Of a DNA stretch of 64,000 nt, positions 61,438 to 64,000 are shown piece by piece. A program made the position numbers and the translations under genes. This stretch comes from Caldifarciminota bacterium. Lineage in GTDB: Bacteria > Hydrothermota > UBA3072. The notes beneath the pieces are model-generated. The model had not been told where the DNA came from. It saw only the letters and a program-made list of their open reading frames with translations, and did not search any database. Numbering within the stretch: position 1 is the stretch's first letter; every line of letters begins with the position of its first letter. Where the stretch lies: assembly GCA_016930175.1 (NCBI GenBank), contig JAFGHJ010000023.1:22810-86809 (forward strand), written 5' to 3'.

Positions 61438-62612
61438 AGAAGTCGATGCGGCATTTAATAATTGGGGCAATTATTCTGACGGCATTAATAGTCTTTTTTG
61501 TGATTTTTCGTATTGCTATGGGGAGAAAAAACAAATCTCCTGAATTTAAGATTGTTCAGGCAAGTAGAGGAAATATAATTCAAAAGGTTACGGAAAGCGG
61601 TACGGTAGAGCCGGTTATTTCAATAGACGTGAAATCCGAGCTTGCAGGAGAGGTAATAAAATTTTTTGTAGAAGAGGAAGATAAGGTCAAAACAGGGCAA
61701 AAGTTGGTTCTTATACGACCCGAGCCGGAAGAAGCGCAAAAAGTGGCGCAGGCGAAAGCTTCTATAAAGAGCAAACATTTAGATCTGGAAGATGCCGAAA
61801 GAGATCTCATGAGAAAAGAAACACTTTACGAAAAAGGTTTTATTTCCGAGCAGGATGTTGAAGATGCCCAGAAGCAATATGAAAACAGTAAGATACAGCT
61901 TCAGCTTGCACAGAAACAGTTATGGGCAATGCTCGGAGGAGAGAGTAATGTAGATATTGAAAATATCGATCTCGAAGGAACAGAAAATATAACTCTTACA
62001 TCATCTATCAATGGAGTAGTAACTAGTGTTAATGTTGAGGAGGGTGAGAAGATAACCTCAGGAACTCAGGCAATTGGTGGCGGAGGGACTGCAATTATGA
62101 CGGTTGCCGATTTGAGTGAAATGATAGTGAAAGCCAGCATAAACGAGGTTGACGTGGGGAAACTAAAGAAAGGGCAGAGAGTCGAGATAGGCTTTGATGC
62201 TATTAAAGGAAAAGTTTACCATGGTGAGGTCATAAGGATATCGCCATCAGGGACTGAAGAGGAAAACTTAGTAGTTTATCCTGTTGAGGTCGAAATTCTG
62301 AATTCGGATGAAAGGATTCGTCCCGGCATGACTGCGGACCTCGATATAATTATCGGAGAGGCAGATAGTGTTATTTGTATTCCAAAACACGCTTTAGTAA
62401 ATAGAGAAGGGAAGACTGTAATTTTAATCCCCGAGCAAGGAAAGGTTATCCCTCGGCCGGTTATTACAGGCCTTGATGATAATGTTAAAATAGAGGTAAA
62501 AAGCGGGCTTGCGGAAGGTGATACCTTACTTATACCTGGAGTGCAGGAAGTATTTGGTGGTGGAGGGTTTTCTCCCGGGTCTGAGAGAGGAGGCCGTCCG
62601 CCGGGTAGATAA
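61434..62612 (+). CDS. MacA/HlyD-type membrane-fusion protein
   Basis: 392 residues. One N-terminal membrane helix (about 7-27) anchors a periplasmic protein with a lipoyl-like region (VTESGTVEPVISIDVKSELAGEV...KTGQKLVLI), a coiled-coil hairpin (LYEKGFISEQDVEDAQKQYEN), a second lipoyl half (ITLTSSINGVVTSVNVEEGE) and a beta-barrel (RPGMTADLDIIIGEA). These are the MacA-type parts that connect MacB to TolC. The C-terminus is Gly/Pro/Arg-rich. AAGGAGG precedes the ATG, which overlaps tolC by 4 bases. Confidence 0.92.
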   Translation: MKKSMRHLIIGAIILTALIVFFVIFRIAMGRKNKSPEFKIVQASRGNIIQKVTESGTVEPVISIDVKSELAGEVIKFFVEEEDKVKTGQKLVLIRPEPEEAQKVAQAKASIKSKHLDLEDAERDLMRKETLYEKGFISEQDVEDAQKQYENSKIQLQLAQKQLWAMLGGESNVDIENIDLEGTENITLTSSINGVVTSVNVEEGEKITSGTQAIGGGGTAIMTVADLSEMIVKASINEVDVGKLKKGQRVEIGFDAIKGKVYHGEVIRISPSGTEEENLVVYPVEVEILNSDERIRPGMTADLDIIIGEADSVICIPKHALVNREGKTVILIPEQGKVIPRPVITGLDDNVKIEVKSGLAEGDTLLIPGVQEVFGGGGFSPGSERGGRPPGR

Positions 62613-62621
62613 TAATAAATT

Positions 62622-64000
62622 ATGAATTTAATTGAGGCGAAAAATATTACCAAGGTCTACTGCAGAAGCAATGTAGAGGTTCATGCTCTGCGCGGTATTT
62701 CCCTTAAAGTTAATAGAGGAGAGTTTTTGTCAATCATAGGTCCTTCCGGATCAGGAAAAACTACAATGATGGACATACTGGGATGCCTTTCAAGGCCGAC
62801 TTCCGGGACCTATTACCTTGAAGGACATGATGTAAGTAAACTGAGTGATGATGAGTTATCCGATATACGGAAGAAAAAAATCGGGTTCGTATTTCAAACG
62901 TTTAACCTTATTCCAAGAATGAATGCACTTAGCAATGTGGAACTTCCGCTTCTTTATTCCGGGGTAGGTGAAGAACAGCGCAAGAATAAGGCAATGAATG
63001 CCCTTAAAAGGGTTGGGCTCGAGAGGCGGGCTTACCACGATCCGAACGAACTCTCTGGCGGAGAACAGCAGAGGGTTGCTATCGCGAGAGCTTTAATAAA
63101 TAATCCTTCCATAATATTTGCCGATGAGCCTACTGGGAATCTTGATTCGAAAACCGGAAAAGAAATAATGGCTCTTTTTGAAAAACTACATCAGGAAGGG
63201 AAAACCATTATAATGGTAACCCATGACGCTAATGTTGCCAATTACGCGGGAAAAAGTATCAAAATAAAGGATGGCAAAATAGAAGAAGAAAAAGTAAGGA
63301 AGAAATCGCCTAAAAAGAAAGCTGATTTTATTGAGGAAAGTCTGGGAGATGCCAGTTTAGTGGGGAGTATTATCTCGGGATTTGTTTCGGGATATAAGGG
63401 ACTTTTTGCCAATAAACTTCGTTCCTTTCTTACCGTTCTCGGAATAATTATAGGTGTGGGAGCGGTTATCGGTGTTATGGGAGTTGGAGAGGGCGCAAAG
63501 CGCAATATTACCTCTCAGATTGAAAAACTGGGGTCTAACGTTATCAGCGTATACTATAGAAGACCGGATAGTAAGGAACAGGCTCTCCAGTGGAGGGGTC
63601 GTTCCGAAGGGTTAACATACGATGATGCAATTGCAATGCAAAAAGAGCTGGATTTTATAACTGATGTGGACCCTGAGGTAAGAAGCGATATTACAGCCAA
63701 ATTTCAAGATAAGGATTGGGATACTCAAGTTATAGGGACTTTGCCGTCATATCAGTCTGTAAATAATCATCGAGTTAAAGATGGCCGATTTTTTACGGAA
63801 GACGAATTGAGGTCATGGGCAAAAGTATGCGTTATAGGTAAGACGGTTAAGGATGAACTTTTCGGCAATGAGAATCCAATAGGGAAAGAGATCAAGATAA
63901 GGAATATGCGTTTTACCGTGATTGGTGTTATGGAGGAAAAGGGATCTGTTGGATGGAATGATTTTGACGACCGAATCTTTATACCCCTTTTTACAGCTCA
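62622..64000 (+). CDS. MacB-type ABC transporter, 3' end outside the window
   Basis: 460 codons are visible and the frame is still open at base 64000. The N-terminal ATPase (about 1-225) starts [15 protein letters not shown] and has Walker [10 protein letters not shown] (40-48), signature [15 protein letters not shown] and Walker [14 protein letters not shown] linker of about 30 residues, a membrane helix ([18 protein letters not shown]) and the periplasmic MacB_PCD domain ([16 protein letters not shown] onwards) follow in the same chain, as in MacB. With the TolC and membrane-fusion proteins before it, this completes a MacAB-TolC-like exporter. Its cargo is unknown; peptides, lipids or antibiotics are exported by other members. 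Confidence 0.93.
   Translation, partial: MNLIEAKNITKVYCRSNVEVHALRGISLKVNRGEFLSIIGPSGSGKTTMMDILGCLSRPTSGTYYLEGHDVSKLSDDELSDIRKKKIGFVFQTFNLIPRMNALSNVELPLLYSGVGEEQRKNKAMNALKRVGLERRAYHDPNELSGGEQQRVAIARALINNPSIIFADEPTGNLDSKTGKEIMALFEKLHQEGKTIIMVTHDANVANYAGKSIKIKDGKIEEEKVRKKSPKKKADFIEESLGDASLVGSIISGFVSGYKGLFANKLRSFLTVLGIIIGVGAVIGVMGVGEGAKRNITSQIEKLGSNVISVYYRRPDSKEQALQWRGRSEGLTYDDAIAMQKELDFITDVDPEVRSDITAKFQDKDWDTQVIGTLPSYQSVNNHRVKDGRFFTEDELRSWAKVCVIGKTVKDELFGNENPIGKEIKIRNMRFTVIGVMEEKGSVGWNDFDDRIFIPLFTA

Overview
The window looks like a chromosomal segment of an uncultured, anaerobic, double-membraned bacterium of the FCB / WOR-3-like candidate lineages. The outer membrane is shown by two TonB-dependent receptors, an OmpA-type protein, TolC, many lipobox lipoproteins and an LpoB module. 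The FCB-like flavour comes from a PorV/PorQ-family protein, a C25 (gingipain-type) protease and several secreted proteins ending in type-IX-like or FlgD-like C-terminal domains. Three radical SAM enzymes plus ThiC fit an anaerobe. Placement is inference; no 16S gene or ribosomal protein is present. Most promoters follow a clear TTGACA-16/17-TATAAT pattern, and many genes overlap by 4 to 23 bases.

Layout. 1-8.1 kb: end of a degenerate LytM protein, thiC, a BtuB-like receptor, ftcD-fchA, tRNA-Lys, a cyclic-nucleotide-binding protein and an OmpA protein. 8.1-16 kb: an overlapping repair/translation operon, pcrA/uvrD-gatCAB-uvrA. 16-24 kb: a fused zinc-ribbon/M48 membrane protease, a secreted SGNH-like protein, hom plus an SNF transporter, and a two-domain CBM9 protein. 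24-31.5 kb: a Trm112-C25 protease-SLOG operon on the minus strand, an ECF sigma/anti-sigma/YbjQ operon and a GGDEF protein. 31.7-39.2 kb: a tightly overlapping six-gene minus-strand operon (two cobalamin-type radical SAM proteins, two acetyltransferase-like proteins, a GH3-type acyl-amide synthetase and a third radical SAM) whose last frame runs antisense through tRNA-Leu. I consider this the best candidate for an undescribed biosynthetic pathway. 39.4-44.9 kb: periplasmic cyclophilin, a lipoprotein group (LPP20, COG3014, LpoB) and nth. 45-55.4 kb: a second CBM9 protein, then a TonB receptor-secreted protein-PorV operon behind a palindrome and a structured leader, then a repeat lipoprotein. 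55.4-57.7 kb: an AGE-family sugar epimerase and a thymidylate-synthase-family protein. 57.8-64 kb: a Cnr-like stress module (Spy-like lipoprotein, ECF sigma, one-helix anti-sigma, second Spy-like protein) followed by TolC, a membrane-fusion protein and a MacB-type transporter that runs off the window. Two copies of GGAACCGAT-N13-GGTC with identical spacing precede both Spy-like genes and are probably the cognate ECF promoters.

Intergenic spaces are full of a dispersed repeat made of imperfect short tandem words (CTCTGTG, CTTTGTG, TCTGCGTT and relatives), often in inverted arms and often abutting the -35 box of a promoter. One about 85-bp element with a complete promoter is present twice (before the first CBM9 gene and before the LpoB operon).
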